Assembly: GCF_022008395.1 (NCBI RefSeq)
Contig: NZ_JAIRBB010000001.1
Coordinates: 620,001 to 684,000 of the forward strand
Direction: 5' to 3'
Length of the DNA: 64,000 bases
Origin: Aequorivita xiaoshiensis
Lineage (GTDB): Bacteria > Bacteroidota > Bacteroidia > Flavobacteriales > Flavobacteriaceae
Part shown: positions 54,625-62,522 of the stretch, piece after piece
How the letters are laid out: each line of letters opens with the position of its first letter
Numbering within the stretch: position 1 is the first letter of the stretch
Notes under the pieces: model-generated
Databases searched by the model: none
Told to the model about the DNA's origin: nothing
What the model saw: only the letters and a program-made list of their open reading frames with translations
Translations under genes and position numbers: made by a program

Positions 54625-55014
54625 CACGGCTAGCCTAATTTGGACTTGTAATTTGATATGTCGCCCTTTCAGGGCTTGACTCACGGCTCTGTGTTTACTT
54701 CACGAGGGACTCTGCCCCTCGATAATATTTTTAACCCCTATAGGGCTTAGCCGGAATGCGCTCCAAAATGAGGAAACTTGTCCTTTTTATGTTTTGAATA
54801 TTTAATTGGAATTGACTCAGCCCTGAAAGGGCTTAATACCAAAATGATGTGGCATAGCCCATCAATACAAAGAGCCAGAAAGGTCTAAAGCCCCGGAGGG
54901 GTGATATCTAAATTCAGAAAATCACTTGTAGTATTAAATAATATTAGAAAGTTAGAAGCCTAATATTGCTTGCAGATTCTTTATTTTTGGTGAAAATACG
55001 AAAAGCAAAACTAA
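54625..55014. repeat. Cluster of GC-rich palindromes downstream of the transposase
   Basis: Within 240 bp: GCCCTTTCAGGGCT (54663-54676) and its exact inverse AGCCCTGAAAGGGC (54819-54832), CGAGGG / CCCTCG (54703-54721), CCCTATAGGGC (54737-54747) and CCCCGGAGGGG (54891-54901). The rest of the region to tex is AT-rich, with no gene seen. Confidence 0.75.
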
Positions 55015-57150
55015 GTGAACTTGATAAGCGCAATTACCTCCCAAACCCAACTTCCTCGTAAGAGCGTAGAGAACACCATCAAGCTTTTGAATGAAGACTG
55101 TACTATTCCCTTCATTTCGCGTTACCGAAAAGAATTGACGGGTAATCTTGATGAGGTTCAGATTGGTGATATTGTAAGGTTTAAAGAACAATTTGAGGCC
55201 CTTGAAAAACGAAAATCTGCTATCCTAAAAACTTTGGAAGAGCAGGACGTTCTTACGGCTGAACTTCAGAAAAAAATTGAAGAGGCTACAGATTTAATTG
55301 CTTTAGAAGATTTGTATTTGCCTTACAAAAAGAAGCGAAAAACCAAAGCAGACACAGCTCGCGAAAATGGTTTAGAGCCGTTGGCAAAAATAATAATGGC
55401 GCAAACTCGGAGTATATCAAGCTCTGAAATTTCTTCGCTCGCTGCAAGATATGGAAAAGGCGAAATAAAGTCTGAAGACGATGCACTAGAAGGTGCACGA
55501 CACATTATAGCCGAATGGGTTAACGAACGAACCGATATCCGGAATATACTTCGTAATCAATTGGAGCGCTTCGCGGCGATATCAACTAAAGTTGTGAAAA
55601 AGTTTGAAGATGATGAAAAGGCGCAGAAATTCCGTGATTACTTTGATTGGAACGAACCTTTAAATCGGATACCATCGCATAGATTACTAGCAATTCTACG
55701 CGCAACTTCTGAAGGGTTTATTAGAAATAGAGTTGAAATCGACGATGAAATTGCGCTTTCAAAAATTGAAAGTCGAATAGTAAAATCGAATGATGCGGCT
55801 TCAAAACAAATAAAATTGGCGATTGAAGATAGTTATAAACGCCTATTGTTTCCAGCGCTTTCTAAGGAAGCACTAGCTGCTGCAAAAGAAAAAGCTGATG
55901 AAACTGCAATTAATGTTTTCGCTAAAAATTTAAAGCAATTATTACTTGGTTCGCCTTTGGGTGAAAAACGTGTTTTAGCTATTGATCCTGGATTTAGGAC
56001 GGGCTGTAAAGTTGTGTGTCTCGATGCTCAAGGCGGTCTTCAACATAACGAGACTATTTATCCGCACGCACCAAAAAACGACACCAAAGGAGCAATAAAA
56101 AAAATTAGCTCGCTTGCCGATGCCTATAAAGTTGAAGCCATTGCGATTGGAAACGGAACCGCTTCGCGAGAGACAGAGCGATTTATTAAGCGCATTCAGT
56201 TTAAAAATCCAATGCAGGTTTTTGTAGTGAGTGAAGCAGGAGCTTCTATTTATTCAGCTTCCAAAATAGCTCGTGATGAATTTCCTAATTACGATGTAAC
56301 CGTTCGTGGCGCGGTTTCTATCGGGCGACGCCTGCAAGATCCACTTGCTGAACTTGTAAAGATTGATGCAAAATCTATCGGAGTAGGCCAGTATCAGCAC
56401 GATGTAGATCAAACGAAACTGAAAAGATCATTGGATACAACTGTGGAATTATGTGTAAATGCGGTAGGTGTCAATATAAATACTGCTAGTGTTCCTTTAC
56501 TGAGCTACGTTTCGGGAATCGGTCAGAAATTGGCTGAGAATGTTGTGAATTATCGCGAAGAAAACGGTGCTTTTGCATCTCGAAAAGAAATAATGAATGT
56601 CGCTCGGCTGGGAGGAAAAGCTTTTGAACAAGCAGCGGGGTTTCTTCGAATTAAAAATGGTAACAATCCATTAGACGATTCTTCTGTGCATCCGGAAAGT
56701 TACTCGGTAGTTTCAAAAATGGCTAAGGATGAAGGAATAAATATATCCAATTTGATAGGGAATAAAACCCTCCTTCAGAAAATAAAACTAGAAAAATATG
56801 TCACCGATAAAGTTGGTCTTCCTACTTTAAAAGATATTATTAAAGAATTAGAAAAACCGGGATTAGACATTCGCGAAGAAGCGAAAGTGTTTACTTTTAA
56901 TCAAAATATAAAGTCCATCACTGATTTGCAAGAAGGGCAGCTGTTGCCGGGAATCGTAAATAATATTACAAATTTTGGTTGTTTTGTAGATATAGGAATT
57001 AAGGAAAGTGGTTTAATTCACGTTTCAAACTTGGCAGATAAATTTGTATCCGACGTTAGTGAGTATGTTCATTTACATCAACAAATTATCGTAAAAGTGC
57101 TTGATGTAGATGTTGAAAGAAAGCGAATTCAGCTTAAACTTCACAAGTAA
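55015..57150 (+). CDS. tex: Tex-family S1 RNA-binding protein
   Basis: A 711-residue Tex protein, a nucleic-acid-binding factor found in most bacteria and linked to transcription stress. It has an N-terminal helical part (CTIPFISRYRKELTGNLDEVQ), a YqgF/RNase H-like centre (VLAIDPGFRTGCKVVCLDAQG ... IAIGNGTASRETERF), a helix-hairpin-helix block (VNINTASVPLLSYVSGIGQKLAENVVNYR) and a C-terminal S1 domain (~640-711: GQLLPGIVNNITNFGCFVDIGIKESGLIH). All parts are present. The start is GTG at 55015, because the conserved N-terminus begins there and no ATG is near. Confidence 0.95.
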   Translation: MNLISAITSQTQLPRKSVENTIKLLNEDCTIPFISRYRKELTGNLDEVQIGDIVRFKEQFEALEKRKSAILKTLEEQDVLTAELQKKIEEATDLIALEDLYLPYKKKRKTKADTARENGLEPLAKIIMAQTRSISSSEISSLAARYGKGEIKSEDDALEGARHIIAEWVNERTDIRNILRNQLERFAAISTKVVKKFEDDEKAQKFRDYFDWNEPLNRIPSHRLLAILRATSEGFIRNRVEIDDEIALSKIESRIVKSNDAASKQIKLAIEDSYKRLLFPALSKEALAAAKEKADETAINVFAKNLKQLLLGSPLGEKRVLAIDPGFRTGCKVVCLDAQGGLQHNETIYPHAPKNDTKGAIKKISSLADAYKVEAIAIGNGTASRETERFIKRIQFKNPMQVFVVSEAGASIYSASKIARDEFPNYDVTVRGAVSIGRRLQDPLAELVKIDAKSIGVGQYQHDVDQTKLKRSLDTTVELCVNAVGVNINTASVPLLSYVSGIGQKLAENVVNYREENGAFASRKEIMNVARLGGKAFEQAAGFLRIKNGNNPLDDSSVHPESYSVVSKMAKDEGINISNLIGNKTLLQKIKLEKYVTDKVGLPTLKDIIKELEKPGLDIREEAKVFTFNQNIKSITDLQEGQLLPGIVNNITNFGCFVDIGIKESGLIHVSNLADKFVSDVSEYVHLHQQIIVKVLDVDVERKRIQLKLHK

Positions 57151-57214
57151 TTAATTTTACGTTAAATTTTAAATTCTTCAACTTATAAACAGACTTTTAT
57201 CGGTTTATATAGAC

Positions 57215-57222
57215 TAATTTTG
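57215..57222 (+). promoter_or_regulatory. -7 promoter element of the EamA transporter gene
   Basis: TAATTTTG matches the consensus, 32 bp before the start codon at 57255 and about 65 bp after the tex stop, so the transporter probably has its own promoter. Confidence 0.45.
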
Positions 57223-57254
57223 CCGGCTTTATTAATACCTTCAACTTTACTTTT

Positions 57255-58148
57255 ATGACAAAGCCTAGAATTGCCCTTGTCATAGGAATCATTTGTATTT
57301 CTATTTTCCCAATTTTGGTGAAGCTTAAATTGTCGCCTCCTATAATCTCTGCTTTTTATAGAATGGCAATTGCGGCATCTGTATTAGTTCCATTTGCAAT
57401 ATTTTCAGGAAAGTTAAAAGTTCCTTCGGTAAAAATGCTTTTATTAACCGTGCTTTGCGGATTTATATTTGCACTTGATGTAACTGTTTGGAATATTGCT
57501 ATTCAGGAATCCACGGCTACTCAAGCAACATTGCTTACAAATCTCTCACCAGTTTGGGTAGGGATAGGTGCGTTCTTCTTTTTAAAAAATAAGCCGACTC
57601 GGAATTTCTGGATAGGTACTTTAATTGCCATTTTGGGGATGATAACCTTAGTAGGGTTTCACTTCTTTGTGAATTTAGACTTTGATCTGGCATTTGTATT
57701 TGCAATACTCTCAGGTGTTTTTTACGCAGTATATATGTTGGTGAGTAAATTTGTGCTTTATGAAGTAGAAGTTGTTCCATTTATTTCTATAAGCACACTT
57801 AGCTCTGCCGTGTTTTTAGGGGTGTTAAGTTTTATAATGAATGAACCTTTTATTGGATTTACCGAAATGGGTTGGTTATCGCTTTTAGTTCAAGGTCTAG
57901 TTTGTCAATTAGCAGCGTGGTTGCTTTTGGGATATGCCACCAAACACATGCGTGCAACAAGAGTATCTGTAAGTTTATTAGGTCAGGCTGTATTAACGAC
58001 ACTTTTTGCTTGGATATTTATTAATGAAGAAATTACTTTTCAAATGATTGTTGGAGGAATAATTCTTCTTTTCGGAATACGTATAACATTCTATACTAAG
58101 AAGATTCCTATTATAGGGAAAGAAATAAAAAACCCAGAAACTATCTAA
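57255..58148 (+). CDS. EamA/DMT-family transporter
   Basis: A 297-residue inner-membrane protein with two EamA repeats and about ten membrane helices (for example ALVIGIICISIFPILVKL, ASVLVPFAIFSG, NFWIGTLIAILGMITLVGF and the C-terminal ITFQMIVGGIILLFGIRI). The family exports or takes up metabolites such as amino acids or purines; the substrate cannot be told from sequence. The two halves (~1-135 and ~145-285) each end in the typical motif region around GLVCQLAAWLLLGYATKH. The histone-deacetylase-like gene starts 28 bp downstream, and may be co-transcribed. Confidence 0.9.
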   Translation: MTKPRIALVIGIICISIFPILVKLKLSPPIISAFYRMAIAASVLVPFAIFSGKLKVPSVKMLLLTVLCGFIFALDVTVWNIAIQESTATQATLLTNLSPVWVGIGAFFFLKNKPTRNFWIGTLIAILGMITLVGFHFFVNLDFDLAFVFAILSGVFYAVYMLVSKFVLYEVEVVPFISISTLSSAVFLGVLSFIMNEPFIGFTEMGWLSLLVQGLVCQLAAWLLLGYATKHMRATRVSVSLLGQAVLTTLFAWIFINEEITFQMIVGGIILLFGIRITFYTKKIPIIGKEIKNPETI

Positions 58149-58176
58149 AATACCAAATTAGCTAGAAAATTATTTA

Positions 58177-59079
58177 ATGTTAAAAATCGCATTTCATCCC
58201 TTATTTAGCTATCCCTTACCACAAGGGCATCGATTTCCGATGGAAAAATATGAGCTTCTACCGAAGCAATTACTTCATGAAGGAACATGTAAAGCCGAAG
58301 ACTTTTTTAAGCCATCAATGCCTTCTAAAGAGGATATACTTGCCGTTCATACTGAAGAATATTATAATAGCTTGATAAACCTATCCATCGACAGAAAGGC
58401 TGCGAGAAAAATAGGTTTTCCTTTGTCTGATGAGTTTATCGAACGAGAGCAACTAATAGCGCAAGGAACTATCGATGGCAGTGAATACGCTTTAAAGTAC
58501 GGAATTTCCTTAAATATTGCTGGAGGAACCCATCATGCTTATACCGATCACGGGGAAGGCTTTTGTATACTGCACGATCAAGCTATTGCAGCTAGATATC
58601 TTCAGAAAAAAGGATTGACAAAAAAGGTCTTGATTGTAGATTTGGATGTTCATCAGGGCAATGGAACTGCTGAAATTTTTCAGCATGATGAGTCGGTATT
58701 TACTTTTTCTATGCACGGAGCCGGGAATTATCCATTTAAAAAGGAGAAAAGTGATTTAGATATCGCCGTGGCAGATGGAAGTGGTGATGAGGTTTATCTT
58801 AGAATTTTAAAAAATACTTTACCTAGATTGATTGATGAACAACGTCCTGATTTTATCTTTTATTTAAGTGGTGTAGATATTTTAGAATCGGATAAATTAG
58901 GAAGGTTAAATTGCACAATGAAAGGTTGTAAAGAAAGAGATCGGTATGTTTTACAGATGTGCAAAGATTTAAAAATACCTTTACAAGTTAGTATGGGAGG
59001 AGGTTATTCACCTGATATAAGGACGATAATTGAAGCCCACGCAAATACTTTTAGATTAGCACGAGAAATTTATATCTAA
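58177..59079 (+). CDS. Histone-deacetylase-family metal-dependent deacetylase
   Basis: A 300-residue member of the arginase/deacetylase superfamily (HDAC/AcuC relatives), which in bacteria remove acetyl groups from small amides, polyamines or proteins. Active-site features: paired His in GGTHHAYTDHGEGFCILHD, zinc ligands Asp157 and His159 in DLDVHQGNGT, third zinc Asp234 in SGVDILESD, and the MGGGYSPD loop near the end. Length is close to class IV-like bacterial HDACs. It follows an EamA transporter by 28 bp. The substrate is not known. The neighbouring recQ gene is convergent, only 10 bp away. Confidence 0.92.
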   Translation: MLKIAFHPLFSYPLPQGHRFPMEKYELLPKQLLHEGTCKAEDFFKPSMPSKEDILAVHTEEYYNSLINLSIDRKAARKIGFPLSDEFIEREQLIAQGTIDGSEYALKYGISLNIAGGTHHAYTDHGEGFCILHDQAIAARYLQKKGLTKKVLIVDLDVHQGNGTAEIFQHDESVFTFSMHGAGNYPFKKEKSDLDIAVADGSGDEVYLRILKNTLPRLIDEQRPDFIFYLSGVDILESDKLGRLNCTMKGCKERDRYVLQMCKDLKIPLQVSMGGGYSPDIRTIIEAHANTFRLAREIYI

Positions 59080-59089
59080 CGTGAATACA

Positions 59090-61177
59090 TTATAAATACA
59101 AGGCCATTTTAATTTTCCAATACGGTATTTTCTCTTCGAAGTATTCGAAATAAGACTTTAAAGCATCAGGGTTTTCAAGTTCATCTTTTGCTTTTTTAAT
59201 TTTCTGGATTTCTTCTGAAGAAATGAATTGAAAAAGGTCAATGTTTCTACCAGATTCGTGTGATTTAATAAAGTGACCATAAACGGACTCTTCAGAAAGT
59301 CCACGTCTACTCGCGATTTCTGAAGGAGAAAGATTCTCTTCTATAAACATTTTATAGCTACGTTCGTGAGTTGGTAATTTACTTTCTATACTATCTAAAT
59401 GTCGATTAATAACTTTTAGAAATTCATCTGCATATTTCTCAAGTTTAGCTTCTCCAACACCTGATACCTCGGCAAATTCTTCTCGATTTCTCGGTTTCTT
59501 ATACTCCATATCTTCTAAACTGGCATCGCTAAAAATTATATATGCAGGCATCTTGGCTTCTTGTGCCAATTTAGAACGAAGAGTTCTCAGTTTCTCAAAA
59601 AGATCGGCTCTTATTCTGGTTGTTTTTTCTGCTTTTACTTTTTCTACTTCTTTAACAACATTTGCTAATTGTACCTGTTTCCCTTCAAAAAGAACTTGCT
59701 TAGCAAGCGGAGTTAGCAACAGTCTGCCGTTTTCATGAAAGTGAATTTGTAGTATTCCTTGATTTAATAGTTGTATGGTATATTGTTGCAAGTCTCTCCA
59801 AGCGATATCTTTTGCAACACCAAAAGTTTTGATGTTTTGATACCCTTTATCATAAACTTGAGCATTTTGTGCGCCACGCAGTACATCTAGAACCATTCCC
59901 ATAGCTTCTTGTTCTCTTAAACGTGCTACTGCAGAGCATATTTTTTGTGCAATTAAGGTTCCGTCAAAGTACTTTGGTGGTGTTTTACAGATATCGCAAT
60001 TTCCACAATCTTCAATGATATGCTCTCCAAAATACCCTAGAAGTGCTTTTCTTCTGCAACTTAAAGCTTCGGCAAATTGCTGCATTCGCTCTAATTTTGC
60101 TAATTGATAAGCTTCGGTTTCGGTGCCTTCAGCAAATTTTCGAAGCATAATAACATCGGCAAAACTGTAAAAAAGAAGGGTATGTGCTGCTAACCCGTCG
60201 CGACCACTTCGTCCTATCTCCTGGTAATAGCCTTCAATGTTTTTAGGCATATTATAGTGAATAACCCAACGTACATTACTTTTATCTATTCCCATTCCAA
60301 AAGCTATAGTGGCAACAATAATAGGGGAGCGATCATTTAAAAAGTTGTCTTGAATGTTATTGCGTTCTTCCGGAGTGAGTCCTGCATGGTAAGCTTCAGC
60401 TTTATAACCCTTTGCTTTAAGCGTTGCTGCAAGTTTTTCTGTACTTTTTCTACTTAAACAATAAATTATACCACTCTGCTTTCCTCTTTTGGCAAGAAAA
60501 TTAAAAATCTGCTTATTTCTGTTTTGCCCTGGACGTACGTCAATATAAAGATTAGGTCTGTCAAAAGACGCTATAAATTTCTTGGCATTAGGAATAGCGA
60601 GTTGTGTTGCAATATCTACTTGGGTAGGTCTATCGGCTGTTGCCGTTAGCGCAATGAGAGGAACCTCTGGAAACTGTTGTTTTAAAGTTTTTAGTCGGGT
60701 ATACGCAGGTCGGAAATCGTGGCCCCAACTTGAAATACAATGCGCTTCATCTACAGCAAAAAGACTAATTTTTATTGAACTCAACATATCGTTAAGTAAG
60801 GGTAAACTTTCTGGTGCTACGTATAATAGCTTTAATGCTCCGTTTTTTAAATCTTTTAAAACCTCCTGCTGCTCCTCCTGAGGCTGAGAGCTATTAAAGA
60901 CATTAGCTGAAATTCCATTCGCTGTTAGAGAATCAACCTGATCTTTCATTAAAGCGATTAAAGGCGAAATTACAATTGCAGTTCCTTCAATTGCTAATGC
61001 TGGAAGTTGATAACATAATGATTTACCTCCCCCAGTAGGCATAATAGCAATAGTATCATTTTGGTTTAAAACACTATTGATGATTTTTTCCTGATTGGGA
61101 AGAAATTCATCGTATCCAAAATTAGATTTTAGTAAAGATAATATGTGGGTCTGTTGGGAATCTGTAGTGGAATACAT
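59090..61177 (-). CDS. recQ: ATP-dependent DNA helicase RecQ with extra C-terminal HTH domain
   Basis: A 695-residue 3'-5' DNA helicase for recombination and repair. Walker A is MPTGGGKSLCYQLPA (G49-K52 region), and the DEAH motif lies in AVDEAHCISSWGHDFRPAY. The zinc-binding subdomain is CRRKALLGYFGEHIIEDCGNCDIC, followed by a winged helix. An HRDC domain spans ~510-590 (LFEKLRTLRSKLAQEAKMPAYIIFSDASL). The extra ~90 residues at the end contain a helix-turn-helix (SPSEIASRRGLSEESVYGHF), as in many Bacteroidetes RecQ proteins, making it longer than Escherichia RecQ. Confidence 0.96.
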   Translation of the reverse strand: MYSTTDSQQTHILSLLKSNFGYDEFLPNQEKIINSVLNQNDTIAIMPTGGGKSLCYQLPALAIEGTAIVISPLIALMKDQVDSLTANGISANVFNSSQPQEEQQEVLKDLKNGALKLLYVAPESLPLLNDMLSSIKISLFAVDEAHCISSWGHDFRPAYTRLKTLKQQFPEVPLIALTATADRPTQVDIATQLAIPNAKKFIASFDRPNLYIDVRPGQNRNKQIFNFLAKRGKQSGIIYCLSRKSTEKLAATLKAKGYKAEAYHAGLTPEERNNIQDNFLNDRSPIIVATIAFGMGIDKSNVRWVIHYNMPKNIEGYYQEIGRSGRDGLAAHTLLFYSFADVIMLRKFAEGTETEAYQLAKLERMQQFAEALSCRRKALLGYFGEHIIEDCGNCDICKTPPKYFDGTLIAQKICSAVARLREQEAMGMVLDVLRGAQNAQVYDKGYQNIKTFGVAKDIAWRDLQQYTIQLLNQGILQIHFHENGRLLLTPLAKQVLFEGKQVQLANVVKEVEKVKAEKTTRIRADLFEKLRTLRSKLAQEAKMPAYIIFSDASLEDMEYKKPRNREEFAEVSGVGEAKLEKYADEFLKVINRHLDSIESKLPTHERSYKMFIEENLSPSEIASRRGLSEESVYGHFIKSHESGRNIDLFQFISSEEIQKIKKAKDELENPDALKSYFEYFEEKIPYWKIKMALYL

Positions 61178-61312
61178 GATGGTAAAACTAATAATAATTT
61201 TGTGTTAATTCCGGCTCTTTGTTACAATCCCAATATAATGCTTAAAAGTATTTTATTGAAATCACTCAGGAACCTCTTTTTTGAAATTAGTTTTGAAAAG
61301 AAAACACTAAAT

Positions 61313-61657
61313 TTAACCATCTTTCCCCTCGGCTCCGCTCGGGGACCGATTTTTGTAGAAAGAATGGTGAGAATTATTTTGACAAATAGCTAATCTATGC
61401 AGCTTCTCATAATTTTTCATTAATAGAGCTTCTTTCTTTTTACGACTCCAATTTTGTATTTGTTTCTCTCGTTGAAATGCCAAATCAATTCTGGTAAACT
61501 TTTCAAAATAATATAATTCTATTGGTAGTCTTTTAAGGGTATAATTTGCTCCAAGACCTGCTTGATGCTCTAAAATTCTTTTCTTCAGATTGACTGTACT
61601 ACCTGTGTAGTAGGTATCATCACTACATTTGAGTATATACATATATCCAATTGGCAT
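61313..61657 (-). CDS. GIY-YIG domain protein (UPF0213-like nuclease family)
   Basis: A 114-residue protein with a GIY-YIG core: YMYILKCSDDTYYTGSTVNLKKRILEHQAGLGANYTLKRLPIELYYFE. The Tyr and Arg of the motif, and the later Glu (FTRIDLAFQREKQIQNWSRKKKEALL), fit a nuclease fold. Homologs in this family are ~85-100 residues; the last ~11 here (RSPSGAEGKDG) are encoded by the palindromic repeat that ends the gene (61325-61344), so the C-terminus has been extended or replaced by the repeat. The cellular role is unknown. Confidence 0.83.
   Translation of the reverse strand: MPIGYMYILKCSDDTYYTGSTVNLKKRILEHQAGLGANYTLKRLPIELYYFEKFTRIDLAFQREKQIQNWSRKKKEALLMKNYEKLHRLAICQNNSHHSFYKNRSPSGAEGKDG
61325..61344. 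repeat. Palindromic repeat overlapping the 3' end of the GIY-YIG gene
   Basis: CCCCTCGGCTCCGCTCGGGG. The inner CCTCGGCTCCGCTCG (61327-61341) is identical to the arms of the inverted repeat at 61692-61750. Confidence 0.8.
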
Positions 61658-61691
61658 GGGTATAAATAATTTGAAATTATAAATTAAAACA

Positions 61692-61750
61692 ATCCTCGGC
61701 TCCGCTCGTCCACAGTGAATATATTCTGGTGTCCGAGCGGAGCCGAGGAT
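61692..61750. repeat. Large inverted repeat between ssb and the GIY-YIG gene
   Basis: Perfect 17-bp arms ATCCTCGGCTCCGCTCG (61692-61708) and CGAGCGGAGCCGAGGAT (61734-61750) separated by 25 bp. It lies 7 bp past the ssb stop and may serve as its terminator. Confidence 0.85.
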
Positions 61751-61757
61751 TTACTTA

Positions 61758-62090
61758 TTACTTACTCAACATTAACAATTCATTACACATAACTTCTGTA
61801 ATATAATGTTTGTTACCTTCTTTGTCATCCCAAGATCGATTGGTGAGTTTACCTTCTATAGCGATTTCTTGGCCTTTTGTTACATAATTCTCAACTACGT
61901 TAACGAGTCCTCCTCTTACCACGATGTTATGCCAATAAGCACGTTCCACCTTGTTACCATCTTTGTCTTTGTAACTGTCATCTGTGGCCATTGAAAATTT
62001 AGCCATTTTATTGCCATCGGCAAATGTTACAATTTCTGGGTCTTGCCCCAATCTTCCAATCAACTGTACTTTGTTTCTAAGTGCGTTCAT
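61758..62090 (-). CDS. ssb: Single-stranded DNA-binding protein (short form)
   Basis: A 110-residue SSB of one OB fold: MNALRNKVQLIGRLGQDPEI, the ssDNA-contact strand region AYWHNIVVRG, and the C-terminal strand HYITEVMCNELLMLSK. The usual acidic DxIPF tail, which recruits repair and replication partners in main bacterial SSBs, is absent; the protein stops right after the OB fold. It may therefore be a secondary SSB used in competence or for the nearby recombination functions rather than the replicative one. No partner gene is in the same operon. Confidence 0.9.
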   Translation of the reverse strand: MNALRNKVQLIGRLGQDPEIVTFADGNKMAKFSMATDDSYKDKDGNKVERAYWHNIVVRGGLVNVVENYVTKGQEIAIEGKLTNRSWDDKEGNKHYITEVMCNELLMLSK

Positions 62091-62522
62091 GATTTCTAAA
62101 TTTTTTGCCTGAGGTAAATTACAGGCGAGTTAAACAATTGATACTATCGAATATCATTTAATTCGACAGTACAAACATAGGGCGACTACCAAGTTCTAAT
62201 CGGTACTTACGCACTTACTATCGTTTATAGTTGTTTACAAGCGTTTGTAAATGAATAAATTCTGCTTTGGAATTAAGTAAATACGTGAATAATCCTAATT
62301 TCATTAAAGTTTACAATTCTCTTGTTTTGCAAAAAAATAAAATTTTCTAATCGAGCATTTTAAGGTTTTGATTTTAGAATCTTTTACTTGAGACTACTTC
62401 ATGACCTTTGCAAAGGTTAATTTGCAGAATTCTCATTGAGAACAGCAGAATACTCATTTGTCATTGGTTGCTAGCGATTTAACCTCTACTTTTCGGCATT
62501 AATTAAACCAAAATTAACAATT
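62091..62522. other. Divergent gene-free region between ssb and the T9SS gene
   Basis: About 430 bp. It contains a minus-strand -7 element TATGTTTG (62172-62179) for ssb, a small GCCTG/CAGGC hairpin in the ssb leader (62107-62126) and a TTTACAA/TTGTAAA inverted repeat (62234-62251). No reading frame is supported. Confidence 0.5.
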
